A stretch of 64,000 nucleotides of DNA from a bacterium (GTDB taxonomy: Bacteria; Zixibacteria; MSB-5A5; CAIYYT01). Shown piece by piece: positions 8,686-17,297 of this stretch; the first letter of the stretch is position 1, and every line of letters begins with the position of its first letter. The notes under the pieces were generated by a model, which was not told where the DNA came from, did no database searches, and saw nothing but the letters and a program-made list of their open reading frames with translations. Where the stretch lies: contig JADJGC010000004.1 in assembly GCA_016708315.1 (NCBI GenBank), positions 218,847 to 282,846 on the forward strand, given 5' to 3'. Position numbers and translations under genes: made by a program.

Positions 8686-10512
8686 CTACTCTACCGTCAC
8701 CGACTTCGCCAAATTGCGCGGCTGGTCAACATCGCAATGACGCTTCACTGCAATATAATAAGCCAACAACTGCAGCGGTATCGCCGCAATAATCGGATTC
8801 AGAATATACGGCACCTTCGGAAGATAAATCACGTGATTCGCCAAACGCGCAATCTCCGTGTCGCCTTCGGTGGCCAGCGCAATGACTCTTCCCGCACGCG
8901 CCTTGACTTCCTGAATATTCGACAGCACCTTGTCATAGATCTGATCGTGTTGCGCCAACACCACAACCGGCATCTTTTCGTCAATCAACGCGATCGGTCC
9001 GTGCTTCATTTCCGCCGCCGGATAACCTTCTGCGTGGATGTACGAAATTTCCTTCAACTTCAATGCGCCCTCAAGCGCCACCGGGAAATTGATTCCGCGT
9101 CCGAGATACAGGAAATTATTCGTGCCGGCATATTCCTCAGCGATGTCTTTAATTCCCTGAACATTCTGAAGCAATTGTTCTACCTGATCCGGCAGGCGAT
9201 CAAGCGCATCAATAATTTGTCTGCCTTTTTCCATCGACATGTTGCGCTGTCGCGCCAGAAGAATCGTCAACAGTGCCAGCACAGTTACCTGCGAGGTAAA
9301 CGCCTTCGTCGATGCCACGCCGATTTCCGGTCCGGCATGCGTGTAAATACCGCCATCCGTCTCGCGGGCGATGGTCGATCCAACCACGTTACAGATTCCA
9401 AATACCGTCGCACCTTTGCGCTTTGCTTCGCGCAGTGCCGCCAGCGTATCCGCCGTCTCGCCCGACTGGCTGATCACAAACACCAGCGTGCCCTGATCAA
9501 TGATCGGCGAGCGATAACGAAACTCCGAAGCGTACTCAACTTCCACCGGGATGCGCGCAAATTCTTCGATCATGTATTCGCCGCACAACGCCGCATGCCA
9601 CGAGGTACCGCAAGCCGAGATAATGATGCGCTTTACATTGAGCAGCTCTTCATACTTGAGCTTAAGACCACTCAACCGCGCAGTCCCTTCTTCATAGTTG
9701 AGTCGCCCGCGCATCGAATTGCGAATCGTGATCGGTTGCTCGAAAATTTCCTTCAACATGAAATGGTCGAATCCACCCTTTTCGAGTAGATCCAAATCCC
9801 ACTCGATATCGTGGAACTTCGTCGGTACCGGCATATTATCCAGAGTCGAAATCTGCACGCCATCGCGCGACACTGTCGCGACTTCGCCCTCGCCGAGATA
9901 AACTACCTTCTTCGTATGCTCGAGCATCGCCGACACATCCGAAGCAATCAGATTCTCCGATTCGCCAAGTCCGATACAAAGCGGCGAACCGTGACGCGCC
10001 GCAACGATCACATCTGGCGCCGCCAACGAAATCACGGCAATACCATAAGTGCCTTCTACCTGCTTGATCGCAAGCTGCACTGCCTTGGTTAGATTTCCGT
10101 CGTAATATTCTTCGATCAGATGTGCGATTACTTCCGTGTCGGTGTCGCTCTCAAAGTGATGCCCGCGACGCTCAAGAAATGCCCGCAACGTTTTGAAGTT
10201 CTCAATGATTCCATTGTGCACGACGGCAATCTTGCCGGTGCAATCAAGATGCGGATGTGCGTTGACGTCGTTCGGAACGCCGTGTGTCGCCCAGCGGGTA
10301 TGTCCGATACCGGTTGTCGCTGTGAAGTTTTTGCCTTCGAGAATTTCCTCGAGTACCTTGATCTTGCCGGCAGCCTTTTCAAAGACGATCTGGCCATCCT
10401 CGATCAATGCCATGCCAGCGGAATCGTAGCCGCGATATTCCAAACGCTTGAGTCCATTGAGAAGGATCGGGCTGGCTACGCGTTCACCGATATAAGCAAC
10501 AATTCCGCACAT
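8686..10512 (-). CDS. glmS: Glutamine--fructose-6-phosphate aminotransferase
   Basis: 608 residues, full length for GlmS. It makes glucosamine-6-phosphate from fructose-6-phosphate and glutamine, the first step to UDP-GlcNAc for peptidoglycan and LPS, in the cytosol. The N-terminal glutaminase begins MCGIVAYIGE, with Cys2 as nucleophile after Met removal, and has the motifs GIGHTRWATHG and HPHLDC...VHNGIIEN. Two SIS isomerase domains follow: ACGTSWHAAL with SQSGETADT (about residues 300-350), then GRGINFPVALEGALKLKEIS. The end DQPRNLAKSVTVE is the conserved C-terminus. The ribosome site AGAGG lies a few bases before ATG. No glmS ribozyme is apparent upstream. It is a single gene with its own terminator. 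Confidence 0.98.
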   Translation of the reverse strand: MCGIVAYIGERVASPILLNGLKRLEYRGYDSAGMALIEDGQIVFEKAAGKIKVLEEILEGKNFTATTGIGHTRWATHGVPNDVNAHPHLDCTGKIAVVHNGIIENFKTLRAFLERRGHHFESDTDTEVIAHLIEEYYDGNLTKAVQLAIKQVEGTYGIAVISLAAPDVIVAARHGSPLCIGLGESENLIASDVSAMLEHTKKVVYLGEGEVATVSRDGVQISTLDNMPVPTKFHDIEWDLDLLEKGGFDHFMLKEIFEQPITIRNSMRGRLNYEEGTARLSGLKLKYEELLNVKRIIISACGTSWHAALCGEYMIEEFARIPVEVEYASEFRYRSPIIDQGTLVFVISQSGETADTLAALREAKRKGATVFGICNVVGSTIARETDGGIYTHAGPEIGVASTKAFTSQVTVLALLTILLARQRNMSMEKGRQIIDALDRLPDQVEQLLQNVQGIKDIAEEYAGTNNFLYLGRGINFPVALEGALKLKEISYIHAEGYPAAEMKHGPIALIDEKMPVVVLAQHDQIYDKVLSNIQEVKARAGRVIALATEGDTEIARLANHVIYLPKVPYILNPIIAAIPLQLLAYYIAVKRHCDVDQPRNLAKSVTVE

Positions 10513-10851
10513 CTGATTGCCTCTTTAGAAGAAGTGTCTTTTTACTGAACCACATTGTCCAAATCGTCACGATTTGTATATCCCATTATACTCGTCTGGA
10601 TAATTGTTGTACGTAACTTATTTGCAGTTTGTCGCCCGCAATTCCCAGCCTTCACATCTGAATCACCAGCTGTTTCACTCGCCCGATAATCCAGGTCACG
10701 CCTCCCAATCACCGCCAAGATTCACAATAATGTGAATCCTGATTCAATTCTGCAATTCTCTGCACCTTCGTCTGTTTCCGGAAGTGTATTCATTGCAATA
10801 AATTACGAGGAAGCGCCATTCGGCACGGCTTTTGAGTGTTCATGTATCCGT
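10513..10851. other. Divergent intergenic region
   Basis: It lies between divergently transcribed glmS and the gene at 10852. A TATAAT on the minus strand (around 10583-10588) is the best glmS -10 candidate. No repeat or RNA is recognised. Confidence 0.4.
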
Positions 10852-11307
10852 ATGAAACACTATATCTCATCAAGAAAGCTGCTTTGGTTTGCACTGGCGC
10901 TGTTTATAGTCGCCGGTCTTGCCATCCCATCAGAACTTTCAGCCGGAAATTACCCAAAGAACGGCGTCTTCAAACGACTCCCGGATGCCAAAGACAATTG
11001 GTTCTATGTCGACAACAACAACTGGGAGATCAAAGCCCCTGACAAGTGGACCCACATGATGGGCTCCATGGGCTCAACCACCGTATTGAGCCGTTTCATG
11101 AACAAGTATGCCGCCGGCGCTCTCGTAATGACCTTTGGATTATTCAAAGAATACGATGATGCCTACCGCGAAGGCTGGTCCTACCGCGATATCATCGCCG
11201 ACGCAGTTGGAATCACCGCGTCGCTAACTGCCAATGATCGATATCGCCTTCTTTGTGATTATGATAGCGAAAAAGTCATGCTCGTAGTCAGCATGACCAT
11301 CCATTAG
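10852..11307 (+). CDS. Exported DUF2279/YfiM-like protein
   Basis: 151 residues; the ATG at 10852 is chosen because it gives a signal peptide (LLWFALALFIVAGLAIPSEL, then SAG). The mature part contains APDKWTHMMGSMGSTTVLSR and FGLFKEYDDAYREGWSYRDI, then IADAVGITASL. The spaced pattern DK..H, GxxKEYxD and GxSxxDIxADxxG matches the DUF2279/YfiM group of small periplasmic or membrane-associated proteins of unknown function. The acidic and His residues could bind metal, but that is speculative. It is monocistronic as far as can be seen. Confidence 0.65.
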   Translation: MKHYISSRKLLWFALALFIVAGLAIPSELSAGNYPKNGVFKRLPDAKDNWFYVDNNNWEIKAPDKWTHMMGSMGSTTVLSRFMNKYAAGALVMTFGLFKEYDDAYREGWSYRDIIADAVGITASLTANDRYRLLCDYDSEKVMLVVSMTIH

Positions 11308-11547
11308 CTTGTAGCACAACGCTTTGAGAATATTGAGTTAGTGCCTGGGATTGTCATCCCGAGCCGCCACGCAGGCGAGGGATCTGTTCGTGAGCGTCCA
11401 AACATCACGAAACGCAAGCAACCTTTCAGAGGTTAGTGGGTGAGGCGGCTTTCGTTGCCGAGGCCGCCTCAAATTTTTAAGCTGCACTCTTGATTCTGGT
11501 ATCGAAACAAGACAAAATGGCAGGATACTGTCATAATCTTGTCATAA

Positions 11548-11563
11548 TTGACCAAAAGGTCAA
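11548..11563. promoter_or_regulatory. Inverted repeat TTGACC-N4-GGTCAA upstream of rex
   Basis: Perfect six-base arms 19 bases before the -35 box of rex. Its size and position suit an activator or repressor site, but the binding protein is unknown. Confidence 0.4.
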
Positions 11564-11581
11564 ACTTAAGAAAAATTTCAC

Positions 11582-11610
11582 TTGACCAAGTTTTGAATTG
11601 AAGCTATTTT
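11582..11610 (+). promoter_or_regulatory. rex promoter
   Basis: TTGACC (11582-11587), 17 bases, TATTTT (11605-11610). The -10 box abuts the Rex box, so bound Rex would cover the transcription start. Confidence 0.7.
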
Positions 11611-11628
11611 TTGTGAAACCTTTCACAT
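11611..11628. promoter_or_regulatory. Rex operator (ROP site)
   Basis: TTGTGAAACCTTTCACAT matches the established Rex consensus TTGTGAA-N4-TTCACAA at all but the last base. It is directly upstream of rex, implying NADH-responsive autoregulation. Confidence 0.85.
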
Positions 11629-11661
11629 TGCTTTCGGGCAAGCGACACTAAATGGGAGTCT

Positions 11662-12312
11662 ATGAGAGAACGTAAAATTTCGGAATCGACAATTCATCGA
11701 CTGTCGCATTACTATCGGGCGCTCAACACCCTCGAAAAAGAGCATTTCGAAACCATCTCCTCCAAGGAGTTAGCCAAACGCGAGAAGCTCACCCCCGCGC
11801 AAGTGCGAAAGGATCTCTCATTCTTCGGCTCCTTCGGCACCCGTGGCCTCGGCTATCCGGTCAAGGAACTCAAGGGCCGTATTGCCAAGATTCTCGGTAT
11901 CGATCGCAGCTGGAATGTCGCACTAATCGGCGTCGGTAACATCGGCTCAGCGCTTGTCTCCTACAAAGAATTCCAGCGCCAGGGCTTCAATATCAAGGTG
12001 CTCTTCGACTCCGACCAGCGCAAGATCGGCTCCAACCACAAAGGCATCACAGTTCTCGATACTGAACATCTCGAAGAGGAGCTGCAGAAGCACAAGATCG
12101 AACTCGTTGTTCTGGCAGTTCCGGCTTCAGCTGCCCAGAATCTTGTCGATCACGTCGTGCATTGCGGCATCAAAGCCATCCTCAACTTTGCACCTATCAA
12201 ACTCAAAGTCCCTGATGACGTTGAGATTCGCACCGAGAACATGGCGATGGAGCTGGAATACCTCTCGTTTACCCTTGTGAACAACAAGAAGGGTGAACGG
12301 AAAAAAACTTGA
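11662..12312 (+). CDS. rex: Redox-sensing transcriptional repressor Rex
   Basis: 216 residues, normal Rex length. Rex senses the NADH/NAD+ ratio and represses fermentation and respiration genes when NADH is low. Residues about 5-80 are the winged-helix domain (TIHRLSHYYRALNTLEKE, LTPAQVRKDLSFFGSFGTRG). The Rossmann domain starts at VALIGVGNIGSAL (about residue 86). The helix near the C-terminus (AMELEYLSFTL) is the domain-swapped dimer segment. The promoter and Rex box at 11582-11628 indicate autoregulation. The stop codon overlaps the -35 box of the next gene. No second Rex box was noticed upstream of sdhCAB. Confidence 0.96.
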   Translation: MRERKISESTIHRLSHYYRALNTLEKEHFETISSKELAKREKLTPAQVRKDLSFFGSFGTRGLGYPVKELKGRIAKILGIDRSWNVALIGVGNIGSALVSYKEFQRQGFNIKVLFDSDQRKIGSNHKGITVLDTEHLEEELQKHKIELVVLAVPASAAQNLVDHVVHCGIKAILNFAPIKLKVPDDVEIRTENMAMELEYLSFTLVNNKKGERKKT

Positions 12313-12337
12313 CACATTCGCCAACTCCCCGTACATT
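12309..12337 (+). promoter_or_regulatory. Promoter overlapping the end of rex
   Basis: TTGACA (12309-12314) overlaps the rex TGA stop; 17 bases later is TACATT (12332-12337). It gives the gene at 12381 its own start, with a leader of about 35 bases. Confidence 0.6.
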
Positions 12338-12380
12338 TTAATGGTGCTATCTGCCTGCCAAGGTTGTAGCATATCATCAG

Positions 12381-12800
12381 ATGAAGCGCAATTCGATTAA
12401 AATACTGCTGTTGCTCGTTGCAACCCTCTTTGCTGTCCAGACAGCTCAAGCCTATTTCTTTGCCAGCGTTTTCATGGTCACCGGCACAATCACCCTTCAA
12501 GGTCGCCCCGCAGAAAAGGACCAGGTCGTCGCGGCATTCATCGGCAGCGACAAAGTCGCCGAAGCCAAGACTCGCGACAACGGCGCCTTCGAATTGCAAA
12601 TCCCCGAATACGATCCGACCAAGCCGGAAGTCAAAGGCTACCACTCCACCGACGATGTCATCCAGGTCAAGCTCGAAGGCAAAATCGCCAAACCGACTTT
12701 CAATCCCAACACCGACAATCTCAAGATCGACCTCCGCGTCGAAACCACTCTCGACGTCAAGCTCTCCACCTGGGGCAAAATCAAAGCGCTGTTTAAATAG
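12381..12800 (+). CDS. Small exported protein, carboxypeptidase-regulatory-like fold
   Basis: 139 residues with a signal peptide (ILLLLVATLFAVQTAQAY). The mature protein reads VTGTITLQGRPAEKDQVVAA, then TRDNGAFELQIPEYDPT, a pattern like the transthyretin-like or carboxypeptidase-regulatory beta-sandwich found in many FCB surface proteins. The end (VKLSTWGKIKALFK) is amphipathic and basic. No catalytic site is present. It has its own promoter inside the rex tail and precedes the beta-helix gene. Its role is unknown, possibly envelope-associated. Confidence 0.65.
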   Translation: MKRNSIKILLLLVATLFAVQTAQAYFFASVFMVTGTITLQGRPAEKDQVVAAFIGSDKVAEAKTRDNGAFELQIPEYDPTKPEVKGYHSTDDVIQVKLEGKIAKPTFNPNTDNLKIDLRVETTLDVKLSTWGKIKALFK

Positions 12801-12867
12801 CACTCCGTATTCTTAGTTCATTAATCCTCATCTGCTGCCTCTCAGCAGACCGATACGCCTAATTTCA

Positions 12868-12895
12868 TTGACAAAAGGCGCGATGATGTTATCTT
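12868..12895 (+). promoter_or_regulatory. Promoter of the beta-helix gene
   Basis: TTGACA (12868-12873), 16 bases, TATCTT (12890-12895). It is about 40 bases before the ATG at 12934, which has a GAGGAC ribosome site. Confidence 0.55.
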
Positions 12896-12933
12896 TGCAG
12901 CAGTAACATTTCTCTTCTTGCGAGGACAATATC

Positions 12934-15900
12934 ATGGGCATTTCAAAGGTCATCCTGGGCATTCTGATCTTGAGCGCGTCGCTTACAGCAGCTACACTCA
13001 ACGTTCCGGAAGATTACCAAACCATCCAGTCAGCAATCAACGCCAGCCAACACGGCGACATAGTACTTGTCGCTCCGGGAATCTATACCGAACGCCTTGA
13101 CTATCTTGGAAAAGGTGTGAGTGTTCGATCTAGCGAAGGCAACACAGTTACTTATCTACGTTCGCCAAGCGGCGCTAACTATGGCGCGCCACTGGTTCTT
13201 TTCAAAAGTTCAGAACCGGCATCGGCCGAGTTGAGCGGATTCACCTTCGATATGGGTCGAGCCGAGGATTTCATCTTGATTTCAAACGGTGCAGCTCCAC
13301 GGATTCGAAACAACGTATTCAGAGACCTCAATATCGACTTGCGAATAATTCACGTTGAGAATGCGGCATCAGTCATCGAACGCAACATCTTCGCGTCAAA
13401 TCTAGTTGGCAACGCATGTGTGGGTGTATACAGCGGAAACGTGACAATTGTCAGCAACACATTCGATTCCAATACGCGGGGATTCTACTCGCTCTCGACG
13501 AATACTATCGCAATAAACAATATTGTTTCCAACTCGGCTGAGTATGGTGTTCACGGCAGTTTTGGCACCCTTAGTTACAATAATGTCTGGAACAATCACC
13601 CTGACTATCAATACGGTGCCGCGCCTACAAACAGCATATCTGGCGACCCGCATTTTGTCAATCGACCTGAATATGACTACCGTCTCCTCGCAAGTTCACC
13701 ATGTGTCGACGCTGGCGATCCGGCGTTCCAATATCAAGATCCCGACGGTAGCCGTAATGATATCGGCGTCTTTCCGCTGGTGCTCGATTACCATGGAGTT
13801 AGTAACTTCGCCATCGATGGTTCACCTTTTCACCACATCACCAACCACGCACCGACATTCCTGTGGGGGTATAGTGACACCACGACCGAACCTCAATCGA
13901 GGTATCAAATTGAAATCGGCACCGACTTCGATTGGACCGTTGCGGAATTGTGGTCGACAGGCGAGGTCCTTAGCGCGACGGGGATGGCTACTTATGACGG
14001 ACTGGAACTGATCGACGGCAATATCTACTTGGGTAGAATACGCGTTGGCAATACAACCGCCTGGAGTTCTTGGTATGGCTTTCTTCTAAGCATGAATTCC
14101 TTGCCGACAGTGCCGACACCTTTGGCTCCAACGGTCACCGACACCATGTCGTCAACAGCGGTTGAGCTTTCAGTCAATAATTCGAGCGACGCCGAGTCTG
14201 ATCCGATCACCTATGATTTCGAAGTCTACTCCGATTCTGCGCGAGATTTTTTAGAATATCTGGAGTACTCTGTCCCCTCAGCACTCCCGGTCACCCGTTC
14301 GCAACGGATTACTGAACTCGCCCCCGATCAATACTATTGGTGGCGAACTCGATCAAATGACGGCTATGAACACTCGTCTTGGTCGGAGATGGTCCCCTTC
14401 TATGTCAGGTCAGGCAAGAGCTGGCGGGTCCCGTCCGAATACCCGACAATTCAGGCTGCAATCGACGCGTGTTCTGAACTGGACACCGTTCTGGTTGCCC
14501 CGGGCTTCTACCCCAACTTTATCAGAATTGCTGAAAAGAACGTCATGATTATCTCTGAAGCCGGCCCGTTGGTTACTTTTCTCCAAGGCCCCTCACTTGG
14601 CAACACGAGGGAGCAACCACTTCTAGTCTTCAATGGAGCAGCAATTTCCAATACGGAGCTTCGCGGTTTCACTCTCACAGGAAACAACGCGGACTACAAT
14701 GTTGGAATCGAAAATGGTGCCTCACCAGTTATCCGGGGCAACATCTTTACAGGACTATCCGCCGGCATGGTGACGATTCGATGCTCCGGTACACATCCAT
14801 TGATCACTCACAATATCTTCTTCGCCAATTCCGTTGGTTGGGCTTGTGTCGGCGCCGATGCAGGCGCCACAAGCATCATCAACAACACCTTCTATGGGAA
14901 CTCCCGAGGATTCTATTCGAATTCTCATCAGACCATTGCCATGAATAATATCATCAGCAATTCCGTGCAGTACGGTGTTCACGGATATTTTGCTACATTT
15001 GATTACAACTGTCTCTGGCAGAATAACCCAAACTATGATTATCTTGAACCACTTTCAGCCCACAATTTGTTTGCTAATCCACTGCTCGCTGATCCTGCCA
15101 ATGGGGATTTTCAACTACTGGAGGGATCACCTTGTACCAATAAAGGAAATCCCGATCCGCAGTATCGAGATCCTGACAGCTCGATCAGCGATATCGGAGC
15201 CGTCTATTACCGAATGGAACTGCCGATTGCGACCTCAGTGACCGTCGGCTCCGGTCACAACTTATGGGTCGTTGAAGATGACCCCAACATATATTGGAAC
15301 TTCGTCGACGATCCGATGTTTTCACCCGGTGGTTACCACATCGAAATCGGATCAGATGACAATTGGGACTTGGCCGAGTGGTGGAATAGTGGAGAAGTTG
15401 TTAGCACCGACCAATTTGCTCGGTATCAAGGCGAAACCCTCGTTGACGGGCGGAGCTATACGGGGAGGATTCGACTCTTCAACGGTTCTTTCTGGGGTGA
15501 GTGGATTGACTTCATCTTTCGCTTGAATTCGCCGCCATCTGCACCAGTACTACTTCGACCTGGAGATATGGGTGAATCACCGGCTGCTATTACCAGATTG
15601 TTGGTGCAAAACTCCAACGACGCACAGCAAGACAGCCTCACTTACCGGTTTGAAGTGTACGCAGACGAGGGACTCACTCAACTAATAGATTTGCAGCCTT
15701 CTGTAATTGGCCAGGCTGATTCAACATTTTCTAAGATTGTCCAAGATCTAGAGTCGCTCCGCTACTATTGGTGGCGCGTCCGCGCTTCGGACAACCGCGA
15801 ACTCTCGCCCTGGTCGGAAACAAGCTCCTTCTTCGCACGAAAGCCAGCGGTGCACTCGGTTCCATCTCAATTCAGCACCATAGCCGGCGCCATTTCCGTT

Positions 15901-16635
15901 GCCCAGGAAGGCGATTCCGTAGTCGTCGAGCCTGGTATCTACATCGAGTCACTCAATCTCCTCAAAAAACATATAATATTGACGACGTCTGCCGGGCCGC
16001 AGTTTACTTCACTGAAGAACACCGGAATTGTCGTCAATTCTCTGCCAGGAATACCGGCGATTATCAGTGGATTTACATTTGAAGGCACGAGCTTCATTTC
16101 GATTGTTGACGGTGCTGAACCAGTCATTCAAAACAATCTCTTCAAGAACACGATTTACGGTTACGAATACATTATCCGCAGCCAGAGTTCGCATCCAATA
16201 ATCCGAGAAAACTTGTTTGTGAACAATCTCGCTCGCAATCAGTGCGTGTTTATCTTTAGCGGGCGGTGTGACATACTCGACAATACCTTCGTTAATAATC
16301 GTGGTGGAATACTTTCAGAAACCAAACTGACGAAGGCTTACAACAACATTGTGGTGAATTCGACCTCATTTGGTCTCAAGGGCAATTTTGGTCCGGCCGA
16401 CTACAACTTGGTCTACAACTGCTCTCCAAACTTTGATGTCGTCGAGGGTCTGGGTGTCCACAACTTTTCCGTCGATCCGATGTTCATATCGATCGACTCT
16501 GCTCATTTCGAACTCTATCCCGAATCCCCCGGCGTCGATGCCGGCAACCCAAGTTCGGAATTCAACGATCCCGATGGATCGCGAAATGACATCGGTGCAT
16601 TCCCGGCCGCAGACCTGACGCTCGAGAGCTTTTGA
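12934..16635 (+). CDS. Secreted modular right-handed beta-helix protein (main part)
   Basis: 1233 residues with a short signal peptide (VILGILILSASLTAATLNVP). It contains three repeats of one module. Each begins with a pectate-lyase-like entry motif (VPEDYQTIQSAINASQHGD, VPSEYPTIQAAIDACSELD, VPSQFSTIAGAISVAQEGD) and a PbH1 beta-helix rich in Asn (IVSNTFDSN, IINNTFYGNS, ILDNTFVNN), and ends in DP.F....YE/F.L..SPCVDAG. Modules 1 and 2 are followed by a fibronectin-like domain with the signature YYWWR.R. The frame ends at TGA 16633-16635, but the third fibronectin-like domain and a dockerin follow in the next frame (16637-17215). One T too many in TTTT at 16630-16633 would explain this. It probably binds or degrades extracellular polysaccharide; no catalytic residues are assigned. 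Confidence 0.8.
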   Translation: MGISKVILGILILSASLTAATLNVPEDYQTIQSAINASQHGDIVLVAPGIYTERLDYLGKGVSVRSSEGNTVTYLRSPSGANYGAPLVLFKSSEPASAELSGFTFDMGRAEDFILISNGAAPRIRNNVFRDLNIDLRIIHVENAASVIERNIFASNLVGNACVGVYSGNVTIVSNTFDSNTRGFYSLSTNTIAINNIVSNSAEYGVHGSFGTLSYNNVWNNHPDYQYGAAPTNSISGDPHFVNRPEYDYRLLASSPCVDAGDPAFQYQDPDGSRNDIGVFPLVLDYHGVSNFAIDGSPFHHITNHAPTFLWGYSDTTTEPQSRYQIEIGTDFDWTVAELWSTGEVLSATGMATYDGLELIDGNIYLGRIRVGNTTAWSSWYGFLLSMNSLPTVPTPLAPTVTDTMSSTAVELSVNNSSDAESDPITYDFEVYSDSARDFLEYLEYSVPSALPVTRSQRITELAPDQYYWWRTRSNDGYEHSSWSEMVPFYVRSGKSWRVPSEYPTIQAAIDACSELDTVLVAPGFYPNFIRIAEKNVMIISEAGPLVTFLQGPSLGNTREQPLLVFNGAAISNTELRGFTLTGNNADYNVGIENGASPVIRGNIFTGLSAGMVTIRCSGTHPLITHNIFFANSVGWACVGADAGATSIINNTFYGNSRGFYSNSHQTIAMNNIISNSVQYGVHGYFATFDYNCLWQNNPNYDYLEPLSAHNLFANPLLADPANGDFQLLEGSPCTNKGNPDPQYRDPDSSISDIGAVYYRMELPIATSVTVGSGHNLWVVEDDPNIYWNFVDDPMFSPGGYHIEIGSDDNWDLAEWWNSGEVVSTDQFARYQGETLVDGRSYTGRIRLFNGSFWGEWIDFIFRLNSPPSAPVLLRPGDMGESPAAITRLLVQNSNDAQQDSLTYRFEVYADEGLTQLIDLQPSVIGQADSTFSKIVQDLESLRYYWWRVRASDNRELSPWSETSSFFARKPAVHSVPSQFSTIAGAISVAQEGDSVVVEPGIYIESLNLLKKHIILTTSAGPQFTSLKNTGIVVNSLPGIPAIISGFTFEGTSFISIVDGAEPVIQNNLFKNTIYGYEYIIRSQSSHPIIRENLFVNNLARNQCVFIFSGRCDILDNTFVNNRGGILSETKLTKAYNNIVVNSTSFGLKGNFGPADYNLVYNCSPNFDVVEGLGVHNFSVDPMFISIDSAHFELYPESPGVDAGNPSSEFNDPDGSRNDIGAFPAADLTLESF

Positions 16636-16636
16636 T

Positions 16637-17215
16637 TTGATCCTCCCGGCAAACACGCCTGTGGTCGCACTCGACAGCCGCACACCAACGTTTGCGTGGG
16701 ACTCAACCGACGATGGCTACCAGTACTCGGTAACTTCCTACTCGCTCTATTTGTCGGTAGATAGCCTGTTTGAATTCGTAAACATCAATGAGAGCCTCAC
16801 TGAGAATAGCTTCACCCCGTCCAATCCGCTCGCGTGGGGAACGCGCTACTGGTGGAAAGTGCGTGCACAACATCAGTTCAACCGCGAACGCTGGTCCGAA
16901 CAGGTCTTCAGCTTCCGCACCATGACGCTCGGCGATGCCAATGGCAACGCCCGCGTCGATGTCTCCGACATTGTCTTCATCGTCAGTTTCATTTTTGCGC
17001 ACGGAGCAGCTCCGATGCCGTTGATCGCCGGCGATGTCAATTGCGACGCGAAGATCAATATTGGTGATGCTGTTTATCTGGTGAACTACGTGTTCATAAG
17101 CGGCCCGCCCCCTTGTGATGGCTTCACCACTATGGCACCGACAATTCAATTCTGGCCGGAAGACGGCACAAGGTACCAGGAAACGGATTCGGTATCTGAG
17201 TCGGATTCGCAATAA
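16637..17215 (+). CDS. C-terminal fibronectin-like and dockerin part of the beta-helix protein (frameshifted)
   Basis: 192 codons beginning at a TTG with no ribosome site. Removing one T from the TTTT run at 16630 joins it to the preceding gene (...LESFDLILPANTPVV...). It supplies the fibronectin-like domain missing after module 3 (TRYWWKVRAQHQFNRERWSE). A type I dockerin pair follows: GDANGNARVDVSDIVFIVSF and GDVNCDAKINIGDAVYLVNY, each with the DxNxDxxxxxxD calcium loop pattern. A Ser/Asp-rich tail ends it. It is best read as one 1425-residue protein rather than a separate gene. Confidence 0.7.
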   Translation: MILPANTPVVALDSRTPTFAWDSTDDGYQYSVTSYSLYLSVDSLFEFVNINESLTENSFTPSNPLAWGTRYWWKVRAQHQFNRERWSEQVFSFRTMTLGDANGNARVDVSDIVFIVSFIFAHGAAPMPLIAGDVNCDAKINIGDAVYLVNYVFISGPPPCDGFTTMAPTIQFWPEDGTRYQETDSVSESDSQ

Positions 17216-17234
17216 CGCTCAAGATCAAATCGTC

Positions 17235-17273
17235 CAAAAAAGAAAACGGGCTTGCCAAATTCGGCAAGCCCGT
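17235..17273 (-). terminator. Terminator of the thioredoxin-NHL gene
   Basis: On the minus strand a perfect 11-base stem ACGGGCTTGCC/GGCAAGCCCGT is followed by TTTTCTTTTTT. It also sits after the plus-strand gene ending at 17215, so it separates the convergent genes. Confidence 0.85.
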
Positions 17274-17297
17274 CCCGTCTAAAGTCTATTGCAACGA

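Larger units (their letters stand above)
11308..11661. other. rex upstream region
   Basis: It contains a short dispersed repeat (GTCATCCCGAGC...GAGGGATCT, about 11354-11385), an inverted repeat TTGACC-AAAA-GGTCAA (11548-11563), and the rex promoter with its Rex box. No open frame is supported. Confidence 0.5.

Noticed and set aside
8737..9789. 350-codon open frame on the plus strand inside glmS
   Set aside because: Antisense to an undoubted glmS; its composition (His/Arg/Asn-rich) is that of a shadow frame.
10513..10700. glmS ribozyme or riboswitch upstream of glmS
   Set aside because: No matching core is recognisable; the leader is short and AT-rich with an ordinary -10.
16627..16640. Programmed frameshift at TTTTGA in the beta-helix gene
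   Set aside because: No slippery heptamer with a downstream structure is visible; a homopolymer indel like those in other genes explains it.
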